The notes below the pieces were generated by a model. The model ran no database searches, was not told the origin of the DNA, and worked only from the letters and a program-made list of their open reading frames with translations. Of a DNA stretch of 64,000 nucleotides, positions 1 to 8,596 are shown piece by piece. The DNA is from QZKY01 sp963666295 (GTDB taxonomy: Bacteria > Pseudomonadota > Gammaproteobacteria > Burkholderiales > Burkholderiaceae_D), in assembly GCA_963666295.1 (NCBI GenBank), contig OY762707.1, positions 186,001-250,000 of the forward strand, given 5' to 3'. The position numbers and the translations under genes are program-made. The number at the start of each line of letters is the position of its first letter. Position 1 is the stretch's first letter.

Positions 1-1395
1 CTCAATGCCGTCACTCTGCTCCTGGCTCGCCGCCGTGATCTCGCCCATGATGTCATTGACTCGGCGAATGCTGTTTACCACCTCCTCCATCGTGGAACCA
101 GCCGTCTCTACCAGCTTGCTGCCTTCGCTGACCTTGTCAACCGAGTTGTCAATCAGCTCCTTGATCTCGCGCGCCGCCGCCGCACTACGCTGTGCCAGAC
201 TGCGCACCTCGGTTGCAACCACCGCAAAGCCTCTTCCTTGCTCGCCCGCACGCGCCGCTTCGACCGCCGCATTCAATGCCAGAATATTGGTCTGGAAGGC
301 AATGCCATCAATCACGCCAATAATGTCCGACATCTTCTTGGATGACTCATTGATCGCTCCCATGGTTTCAACCACCTCGGAAACCACTTCGCCACCACGA
401 ATCGCCACATCAGAGGCCGTCACAGCCAGCTGATTCGCCTGACGCGCATTCTCGGCATTCTGACGCACCGTGGAGGTCAACTCTTCCATCGAGGAAGCCG
501 TCTCTTCCAGTGAACTGGCCTGCTGCTCGGTGCGCGAGGACAGATCCATGTTGCCAGAGGCGATTTCGCTCGAGGCCGTGGCAATCATGTCCGTTCCCGC
601 GCGCACTTCCGAGACCGTCTTGAACAGGCTTTCATTCATGTCCTTGAGCGCCTGCATCAACTGGCCCGTCTCATCAGTGGAGCTCACCACAACACGTGTG
701 GTCAAATCACCCGAAGCGACCGTCTGCGCTACCTTGACGGCTTCGTTCAGGGGGCGGGTAATGCCAACCGTCAGCAGGTAGGCTGCCATCAACCCAATCA
801 AAACGGCGGCCACGCCCAGTCCAATGATCAGCATGCGGCCACCTTTATAATTATCATTAATGCCTGTGGCTGCTTTATTAATCGCTTCTTTCTCATAGTC
901 AAGCACAGCATTGATGGAATCCACATAGGCATCCAGGGCAGGCAGCATGTTCTCCTTGATCATCTTTGCTGCCAGTACCGCATCGCCCTTAAGCTTGATG
1001 TCCAGAATGCCCTTGCGACCACTCGTATAATCGGCACGTTTCTGCGAAACAATGTCAAAAAGACGCTTTTCTTCAGGCGCTTTTTCGAAGGTCTCAAGTT
1101 TCTTTGAAATCACGGAAATCTTGGCACTGGTTGCCGTCATCCGCTCCTTGAAGAATTTGTGCACTTCTGCATCGTCACTTTTGACAAAGGCGACGGCTCG
1201 TACGCCATTCGCGTTGGTCATTTGCATCCATTCGCTTACAAGACGCTCTTTCTGTAGCGCTTCCTTCACCATGAAGTCCGTCGCCGTCCCAACCTCCTGC
1301 AGACGCCAGACACTAATGCCGCAGATCGCCGTCATCAGCATCAATACCAGTGCAAACCCTACCGCAAGCCTTGCGCCAATCCTAAAATTTTTCAT
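1..1395 (-). CDS. Methyl-accepting chemotaxis protein, C-terminus cut by window edge
   Basis: A transmembrane chemoreceptor that reports ligand binding to CheA through CheW. The visible 465 residues start at ATG 1395, preceded by an AGGGGG ribosome site. A hydrophobic helix at about residues 9-28 is followed by a periplasmic helical domain of roughly 150 residues. A second hydrophobic helix (GGRMLIIGLGVAAVLIGLMA) leads into a HAMP linker and the signalling coiled coil. The highly conserved hairpin is present (IDGIAFQTNILALNAAVEAA), as are typical Gln/Glu methylation segments. The frame is open to position 1, so the extreme C-terminus lies outside. It sits 49 bases downstream of cheW and probably shares its FliA promoter. 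The ligand cannot be told. Confidence 0.93.
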   Translation of the reverse strand, partial: MKNFRIGARLAVGFALVLMLMTAICGISVWRLQEVGTATDFMVKEALQKERLVSEWMQMTNANGVRAVAFVKSDDAEVHKFFKERMTATSAKISVISKKLETFEKAPEEKRLFDIVSQKRADYTSGRKGILDIKLKGDAVLAAKMIKENMLPALDAYVDSINAVLDYEKEAINKAATGINDNYKGGRMLIIGLGVAAVLIGLMAAYLLTVGITRPLNEAVKVAQTVASGDLTTRVVVSSTDETGQLMQALKDMNESLFKTVSEVRAGTDMIATASSEIASGNMDLSSRTEQQASSLEETASSMEELTSTVRQNAENARQANQLAVTASDVAIRGGEVVSEVVETMGAINESSKKMSDIIGVIDGIAFQTNILALNAAVEAARAGEQGRGFAVVATEVRSLAQRSAAAAREIKELIDNSVDKVSEGSKLVETAGSTMEEVVNSIRRVNDIMGEITAASQEQSDGIE

Positions 1396-1444
1396 GTTTC
1401 CCCCTAATACAACAAATGTTTTCCTGCTTGAGCGTAGCGTTACC

Positions 1445-1960
1445 CTAGTGTGTCGCTACGGCATCAATCAAGCCCATGTCAGCGCTAGACATCAATCGGT
1501 CAATGTCAACCAGAATAAGCATTCGATCATCAAGCGTTCCCAAACCAATCAGGTAATTCGAGTTAAAAACGGAACCCATTTCCGGCGCAGGTCTGATTTG
1601 CTCTGGCGACAAGGTCATCACATCGGAAACACTGTCCACAACCATTCCCACAACACGACCCGCCACATTCAAAATGATGACGACCGTAAACTGGTCATAC
1701 ACGGGTGTACCCAAATCAAACTTGATGCGCATATCAACAATCGGCACGATCGTTCCGCGCAGATTGACGACTCCTTTAATAAATTCAGGCGCATTGGCGA
1801 TTCGTGTCACACTTTCATACCCACGAATTTCCTGAACTTTCAGAATGTCGATTCCGTACTCTTCCTGACCGAGCTTAAAAGCAAGAAACTCATTTGTTTC
1901 ATCGCCGATATGCTCATTTGACACCGATGACACCGAGCCTGCCTGCAACCCTTGCACCAT
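1445..1960 (-). CDS. cheW: Chemotaxis coupling protein CheW
   Basis: Scaffold that couples chemoreceptors to the CheA kinase at the cell pole. The 171 residues carry one CheW SH3-like domain from about residue 25 to 160, with the usual segments NEFLAFKLGQEEYGIDILKVQ near the start, VVNLRGTIVPIVDMR in the middle and MLILVDIDRLMS at the end. The start at 1960 has a GGGGTGAG ribosome site. It is the first gene after the FliA promoter at 2066-2092 and is followed by the chemoreceptor. It is separated from cheA by a terminator, so kinase and coupler are transcribed apart even though they are neighbours. Confidence 0.95.
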   Translation of the reverse strand: MVQGLQAGSVSSVSNEHIGDETNEFLAFKLGQEEYGIDILKVQEIRGYESVTRIANAPEFIKGVVNLRGTIVPIVDMRIKFDLGTPVYDQFTVVIILNVAGRVVGMVVDSVSDVMTLSPEQIRPAPEMGSVFNSNYLIGLGTLDDRMLILVDIDRLMSSADMGLIDAVATH

Positions 1961-2065
1961 ATCTCACCCCTTTAACAAACTTTTCAACTCACAACAGCTG
2001 GCATTTATGATGCCGACCATGTGACGAACACTTTGGCAACTTCTCACCATTACATGACAAGTTTC

Positions 2066-2092
2066 TTTACGGCAAAACATGCTCAAACTTTA
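2066..2092 (-). promoter_or_regulatory. Sigma-28 (FliA) promoter for cheW and chemoreceptor
   Basis: Read on the minus strand the sequence is TAAAGTTT, 11 bases, GCCGTAAA. The known enterobacterial FliA consensus is TAAAGTTT-N11-GCCGATAA. All of the -35 box and seven of eight -10 bases match, at the exact spacing. It lies about 106 bases upstream of the cheW start and downstream of the cheA terminator, which is where a class III promoter for cheW-mcp would be expected. Confidence 0.88.
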
Positions 2093-2239
2093 GACTTCAC
2101 ACATACCTCTTGCAATAATTTTCATATTCACCAGGTCTAAATTGAAAAATGCAGTAAAAGCAGCTTATGACCTCCGATAGCGACCCACCCCGCATACAAA
2201 TCTTGTATAGATATGTGCGCTTTTTTATTGATGCATCAC

Positions 2240-2268
2240 AAAAAAAGCCCACCATAACGGTGAGCTTT
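2240..2268 (-). terminator. Intrinsic terminator downstream of cheA
   Basis: On the minus strand an AAGCTCACC / GGTGGGCTT stem with a short loop is followed by a run of T. It lies 40 bases past the cheA stop codon, so it ends the flhD-to-cheA transcript. Confidence 0.85.
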
Positions 2269-2308
2269 TGATGCTTTCAGATTTAAATCAAACACATCAT
2301 GCAAACCT

Positions 2309-4672
2309 TTATAGCAGCATATTCTCCATGCCCCCCCACCTGCTTGAACGCACGATGGCAGAAACATCAATAATCAAAGCCACGCCACCATCACCCAGAA
2401 TCGTTGCGCCAGATATTCCATGTACTTTTTTGTAATTTGATTCCAGATTTTTTACGACAACTTGTTGCTGCCCAAGCATTTCATCAATAAATAACGCCGC
2501 CTTCATGCCATCCGTTTCAAGGATCACGACAATTCCGTCAGAAGGATTCGTAAAGACCGGGTCAATATTAAATAATTGATAAAGAGGAATAAGTGGCAAA
2601 TATTCACCACGAACTTTAACAACGCGTCCCTGATTAGCAATTTCCTTAATATCATTGCCTGATGGTTTTAATGACTCTATTACAAAACCTAGGGGCAATA
2701 TATAAATCTCGTTCCCAACTTTAATGGACATGCCATCAAGGATCGCGAGAGTCAGTGGTAGCGAAATGGAAATTGTCGTGCCAACTGATTTTTCAGAGCG
2801 AATATCAACAATGCCACCCATGGCAGAAATATTACGCTTAACGACGTCCATGCCGACACCACGGCCGGAAACATCCGTAACCGCCTCTGCGGTAGAAAAG
2901 CCCGGTGCAAAAATAAGCTGCCACACCTCACTGTCTGACATGTTTTCAGAAACGGGGATTCCCTTTTCGGCTGCTTTTGACATGATTCTGTCGCGATCAA
3001 GGCCACCGCCATCATCAACTACTTCAATAACGATGTTGCCACCCTGATGTGCTGCCGACAGCGTCAGTTTTCCAGATTCGCTCTTGCCTGAGGCGACTCG
3101 AATTTCCGGCCGTTCAATACCGTGATCAACGCTGTTGCGAACCAGGTGCGTTAACGGATCAATGATGCGCTCGATCAAACCTTTGTCCAGTTCGGTTGCC
3201 GCACCCTTGGTAACAAAATCAATTTTCTTTCCGAGTTTGCCTGCCAGGTCACGCACCATACGCGGGAAGCGAGAAAATACATAATCCATTGGCATCATGC
3301 GAATTGACATGACTGCTTCCTGCAAATCTCTTGTGTTGCGCGCCAACTGACTAACACTACTGAGCAAGCGCTCGTGAGTCATCGGATCAAGATCGCTGCT
3401 TCGCTGCTCTACCATGGCTTGTGTAATGACCAGTTCACCAACAAGATTAATAAGCTGATCAACCTTCTCAACACTGACACGTATGGAAGTTGATTCCTGG
3501 GTCGCAACTGTTCGTTCAGCAGCTTTTGTTGGCGCTTTAGCAGGCGCAGGCGTCACTGGCGTACTCGTATCAGGCTCCGGCAATACCTCAACCTTGAACG
3601 CTTCGTCTGTTTTTTCGGGAACCCCTTGCACATGAGAATCCAGTGGCTCAAACAAGCCAAAGCCTTCTATTTCCTCCTGATCTTTAGCCACTTCCTCTAC
3701 AGGTGCAGCTTCCTCCGTAATTATCAGCTCGTCAGGGTCCACAACAAATGAGCAAATTGAGAGAATATCATCGAGACTTTCCTCTGTTAAAAGGTAGAAG
3801 CCGGTGCGCCCATTTTTAAGTTGAATGCGCTCCAAGCCTCCAAGCAGCTTTAATTCAACCTCGAGTGCATCGACATCTTTCTCTGCTGCTTCAGGAAGTT
3901 CAAAACGCAATTTACGATAACCATTTCTTTCTGTCGCTGGATCTGCAACCGCAGCTTCGTCAAAAATTTTCAGATCACTGGTATCAATGATGAACGAACA
4001 AATTGCCTCGATGTCGTTGGCGCTTTCTTCAGTCGAAAGCTTAAAACCATTTCTGCCATCATCCAATTGAATACTTTCCAGTTCGCCGAGCAATTTCAGC
4101 TCAATCTCCAGATCTTGCACATCCTTTGCAGAAACTTCCGGGAGTTCTATCCGATAATGCCGTTTTTGACCTGAAGAAACTGGTATTGCTGACTCAGAAG
4201 CTGGTGCAGATTCTGCCTGCGCTTTAGTTGGTTGCACGGAAGCCGCCCCAACCACCCCCCCACCAGCAGGACTTTTGCCGGACGCTTCGTCATACAAGGT
4301 CTGCAGTACATGCAACACTTCTGTCACCGCGCCCTGGTCAACTTGCGTTCCATCGCGATGGCCGTCGCGCATCATTAACAGCACGTCTTTTGCAGCAAGA
4401 AAAGCATCGACATGCTCTGCAGTCATCCTGATTTCCTGTTTGCGAATCATATCCAGCAGGTTTTCAAGAATATGCGTTACTTCCGTCATATCTTTTAAAC
4501 CGAAAGTTGCCGATCCGCCCTTGATTGAATGTGCAGCACGAAAAATGGCATCAATCTCTTCAGGGTCAGGAGATTCAAGGTCAATCTCCAGCAACAGCTT
4601 TTCCTTTTCGGCAAGCAATTCCTCCGTCTCGTCAAAAAAGACCTGGAAAAACTGGCTCATATCAAAGCTCAT
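2309..4672 (-). CDS. cheA: Chemotaxis histidine kinase CheA with a duplicated middle domain
   Basis: Cytoplasmic kinase that phosphorylates CheY in response to chemoreceptors. The 787 residues contain an N-terminal HPt domain with phospho-histidine H48 (AAHSIKGGS). Next come two tandem copies of a ~68-residue domain (residues 173-240 and 255-322), then a Pro/Ala/Glu linker and the dimerisation domain (about 395-460). The HATPase domain follows with N-box HLVRNSVDHGIE near 509-520, G1 box DDGGGLD and G2 box GRGVGMD, and a CheW-like regulatory domain closes the protein from about 640. The cheY gene is 49 bases upstream and a terminator follows. The paired middle domain is unusual; in other CheA proteins this region (P2) docks CheY or CheB. 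Confidence 0.95.
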   Translation of the reverse strand: MSFDMSQFFQVFFDETEELLAEKEKLLLEIDLESPDPEEIDAIFRAAHSIKGGSATFGLKDMTEVTHILENLLDMIRKQEIRMTAEHVDAFLAAKDVLLMMRDGHRDGTQVDQGAVTEVLHVLQTLYDEASGKSPAGGGVVGAASVQPTKAQAESAPASESAIPVSSGQKRHYRIELPEVSAKDVQDLEIELKLLGELESIQLDDGRNGFKLSTEESANDIEAICSFIIDTSDLKIFDEAAVADPATERNGYRKLRFELPEAAEKDVDALEVELKLLGGLERIQLKNGRTGFYLLTEESLDDILSICSFVVDPDELIITEEAAPVEEVAKDQEEIEGFGLFEPLDSHVQGVPEKTDEAFKVEVLPEPDTSTPVTPAPAKAPTKAAERTVATQESTSIRVSVEKVDQLINLVGELVITQAMVEQRSSDLDPMTHERLLSSVSQLARNTRDLQEAVMSIRMMPMDYVFSRFPRMVRDLAGKLGKKIDFVTKGAATELDKGLIERIIDPLTHLVRNSVDHGIERPEIRVASGKSESGKLTLSAAHQGGNIVIEVVDDGGGLDRDRIMSKAAEKGIPVSENMSDSEVWQLIFAPGFSTAEAVTDVSGRGVGMDVVKRNISAMGGIVDIRSEKSVGTTISISLPLTLAILDGMSIKVGNEIYILPLGFVIESLKPSGNDIKEIANQGRVVKVRGEYLPLIPLYQLFNIDPVFTNPSDGIVVILETDGMKAALFIDEMLGQQQVVVKNLESNYKKVHGISGATILGDGGVALIIDVSAIVRSSRWGGMENMLL
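3707..4156 (-). repeat. Tandem duplication of a ~68-residue domain inside cheA
   Basis: CheA residues 173-240 (bases 3953-4156) and 255-322 (bases 3707-3910) align without gaps at an offset of 82 residues. Shared stretches include ELP, KDV, LE(I/V)ELKLLG, GF.L.TEES and the ICSF segment followed by DLKI/ELII. The nucleotide sequences have clearly diverged, so this is an old duplication and not an assembly repeat. Confidence 0.85.
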
Positions 4673-4721
4673 ATTTACTCCCTACTTAAGGCACTCTTTT
4701 ATTCAAACAAAATTCAACAGA

Positions 4722-5090
4722 TTACTGTCCGATGACTTTTTTAACCACTTCGATCAAACGCTGCGGATCAAACGGCTTGACCAGCCACCCGTTCGCCCCG
4801 GCTGCGCGACCCTTTTCTTTCATTTCACTGCTTGCTTCAGTTGTCAGCACAAGGATCGGTACTTTTTGATAGCTGGCCAAACCACGCAAGGACCGTATCA
4901 ATGAAAGACCATCCATCTTGGGCATATTCTGATCGGTAAGCACCAGATCGAATTTCCCCTGCTTGGCCTTTTCCAAACCATCCTGCCCATCAATTGCTTC
5001 AACCACCTGATACCCGGCTGACTTGAGACTGAATGCCACCATTTGTCTTAGTGAGCCCGAATCATCAACTGCCAGTATTTTCTTTGCCAT
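4722..5090 (-). CDS. cheY: Response regulator CheY
   Basis: Single-domain receiver that carries the signal from CheA to the flagellar motor switch. With the start at ATG 5090 (GGGAG ribosome site six bases upstream) the protein has 122 residues. It has the acidic pair D9/D10, phospho-acceptor D53 (LTDQNMP), T83/T84 in LVLTTEA and K105 in the VKPF motif. There is no output domain. An in-frame extension to 5156 exists but has no ribosome site and adds residues not expected in the family. It lies between the CheZ-like gene and cheA and is probably co-transcribed with motAB. Confidence 0.94.
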   Translation of the reverse strand: MAKKILAVDDSGSLRQMVAFSLKSAGYQVVEAIDGQDGLEKAKQGKFDLVLTDQNMPKMDGLSLIRSLRGLASYQKVPILVLTTEASSEMKEKGRAAGANGWLVKPFDPQRLIEVVKKVIGQ

Positions 5091-5156
5091 AATTGCTCCC
5101 GCTTTTCTTCTACTTAGGCATAGCCACTTAACCATTAAATTTATGGTTCGCACCAA

Positions 5157-5702
5157 TCAGAATAGCTCAACCTCTCCACTATCCATGTGCTTTTGACGCA
5201 CCGTTTTCAATAACATCTCATTTAATTCACTATTTTGTAATTCGATTTGCATATTCATACTTCTAAGCAAGGCAATCAATTCTTTCTGTTCAGAATGACC
5301 ATTCATGCCTGAACTGCTTGAACCAAGAGACCCCAGAATGCCTCTCAAACCGGCAACTCTCTTCGTGGAACGCTCTACTAACTGCCTCGTCATATCCTCA
5401 AACTGAAGACTGGTCACGGCATCGTTGATATGTCGCCCAAGCTCTTCTGAAATTGCCTGTATCCCCGCAAGCTCATTAGCAATTGCTTTATCACTCAACA
5501 CTGTTTCAAGCATTTCCTGTTGAACATTAATGGCACCATTAATGGCCATAAAGCTGGCAACCAGTTTTGTAATAGCCTCTTCTAGCAACAAGTTTGTCTG
5601 AAGCAAGTCAGACTCAATTTCTGACAAATGGCTTATGCCATGCTCGGACAGGCCATTTAGAATCGCTTTTAACTGGGCACCCAACAACTTGTCATTAGTC
5701 AT
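5157..5702 (-). CDS. CheZ-like helical chemotaxis protein
   Basis: Predicted all-helical protein of 181 residues starting at ATG 5702, which overlaps the end of motB by 8 bases. Around residue 100 it reads LQFEDMTRQLVE. This resembles the CheZ phosphatase motif D-x-T-x-Q, in which Asp and Gln position water on phospho-CheY; here they would be D103 and Q107. The tail ends GEVELF, a short acidic-hydrophobic end that could be a CheY-docking peptide. It is encoded directly before cheY, which supports a role in CheY-P removal. It is shorter and more divergent than enterobacterial CheZ, and a conventional cheZ may exist outside this window. Function is inferred. Confidence 0.62.
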   Translation of the reverse strand: MTNDKLLGAQLKAILNGLSEHGISHLSEIESDLLQTNLLLEEAITKLVASFMAINGAINVQQEMLETVLSDKAIANELAGIQAISEELGRHINDAVTSLQFEDMTRQLVERSTKRVAGLRGILGSLGSSSSGMNGHSEQKELIALLRSMNMQIELQNSELNEMLLKTVRQKHMDSGEVELF

Positions 5703-6717
5703 TTTTATGGCCCCCAACCTCTTTATCGCTCTCTGGCGGCGTTCCTGTCAACTGCCGTTCAGCGTCAGACTTATTTGTAACGTTTATCTGCTCTACTTCA
5801 GCCGGCGCATCTTGGTCATCCTTTAACGTCGCATTACCCTTTGCAACAGACTCTTCTGCATTGATATTCATCACTATAATACTGATACGACGATTGATCG
5901 GGTTGTACGGATTCTCGCTGTCCATCAGCACTGCCGAAGAAAGCCCAACCACACGCATCACTTTATTTTTATCCATGCCACCAGCAATCAACTCCCTGCG
6001 CGAGGCATTCGCGCGATCTGCGGACAACTCCCAATTAGTGTAGTCCTTGCTTTTGTATACGTAGGGTGTTGCATCTGTATGGCCTGACAGGCTGATTTTG
6101 TTTGGAACCTCATTTAATACCGGACCAATTTCCCGCAAGATCTTCTTGGTATAGGGTTGGAGCTTTGCCTGTGACAGTGCAAACATCGGCCTGTTCTTCT
6201 CGTCAACAATCTGAATGCGCAGTCCTTCAGTCGTAATATCAATCAACAACTGATTTTTGAAAGGGCTTAAGGCCTTGTTATTTTCTATTGCGGCTACCAG
6301 TTTGCCTTTGAGCTTTTTCAAGCGACTTGCATCCATGCGCGCAGCTTCCGCTTTTTTCCCTGCCACGTCAGAAAGCTTCCTGCTCAAATCATATTTTGCT
6401 TTGCGTTTTTCTCGCTCACCATACTTAACCTGCCCCGTCTGCCGGGTAAGATCCCTGCCGCCACCAGGGATAACACTGGAACTATCACCGCTTCCTGACC
6501 CACCTGCCAACGCCACCTTTAAAGGTGTATTGAAATATTCAGCGATTCCGTTCAGATTTCCCTTTGCCGTTGATCCGAGCAGCCACATCAAAAGGAAAAA
6601 GGCCATCATGGCCGTCACAAAATCGGCATAGGCAATTTTCCACGCGCCACCATGATGGCCACCATTGACCTTTTTAACGCGCTTAACGATTATGGGGCGG
6701 AAACCGTCATCAGCCAT
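5695..6717 (-). CDS. motB: Flagellar motor stator protein MotB
   Basis: Stator subunit that anchors the proton channel to peptidoglycan. The 340 residues have a basic N-terminus, a single transmembrane helix carrying the proton-accepting aspartate D32 (YADFVTAMMAFFLLMWLL), a plug/linker region and a C-terminal OmpA-like peptidoglycan-binding domain (LSGHTDATPY and ELSADRANASRREL). The gene starts 21 bases after motA and ends inside the next gene, so it is part of one transcript. Confidence 0.96.
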   Translation of the reverse strand: MADDGFRPIIVKRVKKVNGGHHGGAWKIAYADFVTAMMAFFLLMWLLGSTAKGNLNGIAEYFNTPLKVALAGGSGSGDSSSVIPGGGRDLTRQTGQVKYGEREKRKAKYDLSRKLSDVAGKKAEAARMDASRLKKLKGKLVAAIENNKALSPFKNQLLIDITTEGLRIQIVDEKNRPMFALSQAKLQPYTKKILREIGPVLNEVPNKISLSGHTDATPYVYKSKDYTNWELSADRANASRRELIAGGMDKNKVMRVVGLSSAVLMDSENPYNPINRRISIIVMNINAEESVAKGNATLKDDQDAPAEVEQINVTNKSDAERQLTGTPPESDKEVGGHKND

Positions 6718-6738
6718 GGCTATTCCATATCCTTGAGC

Positions 6739-7599
6739 TTATTTGCTTTTCGATTCCCGAATGTGATCTTCGAGTTCAATGAACGACGGGCGCTCCGTTG
6801 AATACAGCACCTTACGACCGAACTCAACGGCAAGCGGTGGCGCATAACCATTCAGGCTTGCCAATAACGTCACTTTTATGCACTGGTACATTTTTGTGGA
6901 CTCATTCAGCTTTTGCTCCAGCAAGTTTGACAATGGGCCAACGAAGCCATAAGCCAGCAAAATACCCAGAAACGTACCAACCAGCGCGTGTGCGATCAGG
7001 ATGCCCAGTTCAGCAGGTGGCAGACCAACAGATCCCATGGTATGCACAACCCCCATTACCGCCGCCACAATACCAAAAGCGGGCAAACCGTCCCCCAGCT
7101 TTGCAATCGTGTGTACAGGCACCTCACCTTCATGATGGTGCGTTTCGATTTCGTTATCCATCAGATTTTCAATCTGAAACGCATCCATATTCCCGGACAC
7201 CATGAGACGCAAATAATCCGTAATGAATTCAATCGCGTGGTGATCAGACAGGATCTTGGGATATTTCGTGAAAATCGTGCTTTCATCCGGCGCTTCAATG
7301 TCAGATTCAATAGACATCAAGCCCTCTTTACGTACTTTCGTCAATATTTCCGAAAGCAGTGCCATTAACTCCAGATATAACTCCTTTGAGTACTTGGAGC
7401 CTTTTAGCAACGATGGAAGCGCCTTCAGCGTTGCCTTGACCGCTTTGCCGTTGTTGCCGACAAGAAATGCGCCAAGTGCTGCGCCACCAATCATCAATAA
7501 CTCGATTGGCTGAAACAGCGCAGCCATATGACCGCCTGCCAGAGCGAAGCCACCAAATACAGAGGCGACTACAATGATGTATCCAATAATGACGAACAA
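6739..7599 (-). CDS. motA: Flagellar motor stator protein MotA
   Basis: Inner-membrane stator subunit that forms the proton channel with MotB and pushes on FliG. The 286 residues have four hydrophobic segments: two at the N-terminus and two around 165-225, including the conserved proline region LPAFGIVAAVMGVVHTMG. The large charged cytoplasmic loop lies between. The start codon is TTG at 7599, supported by an AGGAG ribosome site nine bases upstream and by the expected N-terminus MFVIIGYIIVV. The weak start may limit stator output. Confidence 0.95.
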   Translation of the reverse strand: MFVIIGYIIVVASVFGGFALAGGHMAALFQPIELLMIGGAALGAFLVGNNGKAVKATLKALPSLLKGSKYSKELYLELMALLSEILTKVRKEGLMSIESDIEAPDESTIFTKYPKILSDHHAIEFITDYLRLMVSGNMDAFQIENLMDNEIETHHHEGEVPVHTIAKLGDGLPAFGIVAAVMGVVHTMGSVGLPPAELGILIAHALVGTFLGILLAYGFVGPLSNLLEQKLNESTKMYQCIKVTLLASLNGYAPPLAVEFGRKVLYSTERPSFIELEDHIRESKSK

Positions 7600-7756
7600 G
7601 TTTGTTTACTCCTGTCTCTTCCGGACAATAAAAATTCACTTGCGCAACAAAAAAACAAAAATGCGGAATTACTATTCTTTACGCCTGCTGCTTATCTCGC
7701 GCTGCCTGAGTGCGCCAACGTGATCAAAGGCAGAATCTTAATGAGAATAATTGCAT

Positions 7757-8545
7757 TTAAGCAACACCCGTCACGTGATATCCATATATAACGGCGCGTT
7801 CTCTCTCAGCTTGAATAACAAAATCGGGTTTTTTATGGGGTATGGGGAATGCGAGGCTCAGAAAAAGCGACCCATGGCTCATTTCTGCGGCAACCTTATC
7901 CCAAACACCCTCCATTACGACGGGGGACAAGAAAGCAAAAGCCACATCAAAATCTGAAAAACTCACACTTTCATAATCTCCGAAACGCAAGTCGATCTGA
8001 CTACCAGCAAGTTTCGCTCGGACCTTGCTAATCACCCACGGAAGCAGTGAAAGCTCTACCCCTGCATACCTGATATCTGGGCGTTGCTTCTCCAGATAGA
8101 TCAAAATCCCCCCCAAGCCGCTGCCAATATCAATAAATCGAACTGGCTCACCTTCAGGCAGCAAATCCAGAAGCTTTACCCAGACGGGCCGCGGGGAAAG
8201 AAAAAGAGGAACGCGTGTTCTTACGATGCCACCAAAAATAGCAAAGAGCACCAGAAAACCAGACAGGAAATATACCGGCGGAATTTCAAGCGCAAGCGCC
8301 GCAAATAAGCAGATGGGGAAAAAAAACTGAATGAACAGCCACCATTTTGGCATGCGCAACAGATATGAGAGGCAAGCAGCCAGAAAGGCTTGAAGCAATA
8401 TCGCAATGCCAAGGGTCACCGCGATTTGGAAAAAATAGTCAAAAACAAAAAAAAGCCCCGACAGCACAAGAAAAACCGCTACCTGTATAAGGAGCGCTTG
8501 CACTAATGGGAGCTGCCAGATTGAGTGTTTTGGCACGCTTCTCAC
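7757..8545 (-). CDS. Membrane-anchored class I SAM-dependent methyltransferase-like protein
   Basis: The 262-residue protein has about four hydrophobic helices in its first 110 residues. A Rossmann-type methyltransferase domain follows, with the SAM-binding motif FIDIGSGLGGIL near residues 138-149 and an acidic strand end (YAGVELS) 20-odd residues later. The start is a GTG without a strong ribosome site, so it is uncertain. It lies in line between flhC and motA, so it is likely co-expressed with the motility genes. The substrate is unknown; modification of a membrane or motility component is possible but not shown. Confidence 0.7.
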   Translation of the reverse strand: MRSVPKHSIWQLPLVQALLIQVAVFLVLSGLFFVFDYFFQIAVTLGIAILLQAFLAACLSYLLRMPKWWLFIQFFFPICLFAALALEIPPVYFLSGFLVLFAIFGGIVRTRVPLFLSPRPVWVKLLDLLPEGEPVRFIDIGSGLGGILIYLEKQRPDIRYAGVELSLLPWVISKVRAKLAGSQIDLRFGDYESVSFSDFDVAFAFLSPVVMEGVWDKVAAEMSHGSLFLSLAFPIPHKKPDFVIQAERERAVIYGYHVTGVA

Positions 8546-8596
8546 GTTTTAAAGCGGCTGATTACAAAATTAGGAACTGGAAATGTTACGCTTTTA

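Noticed and set aside
1052..1921. A 289-codon open frame antisense to the chemoreceptor and cheW
   Set aside because: It spans two real genes and their spacer on the other strand and shows only low-complexity sequence.
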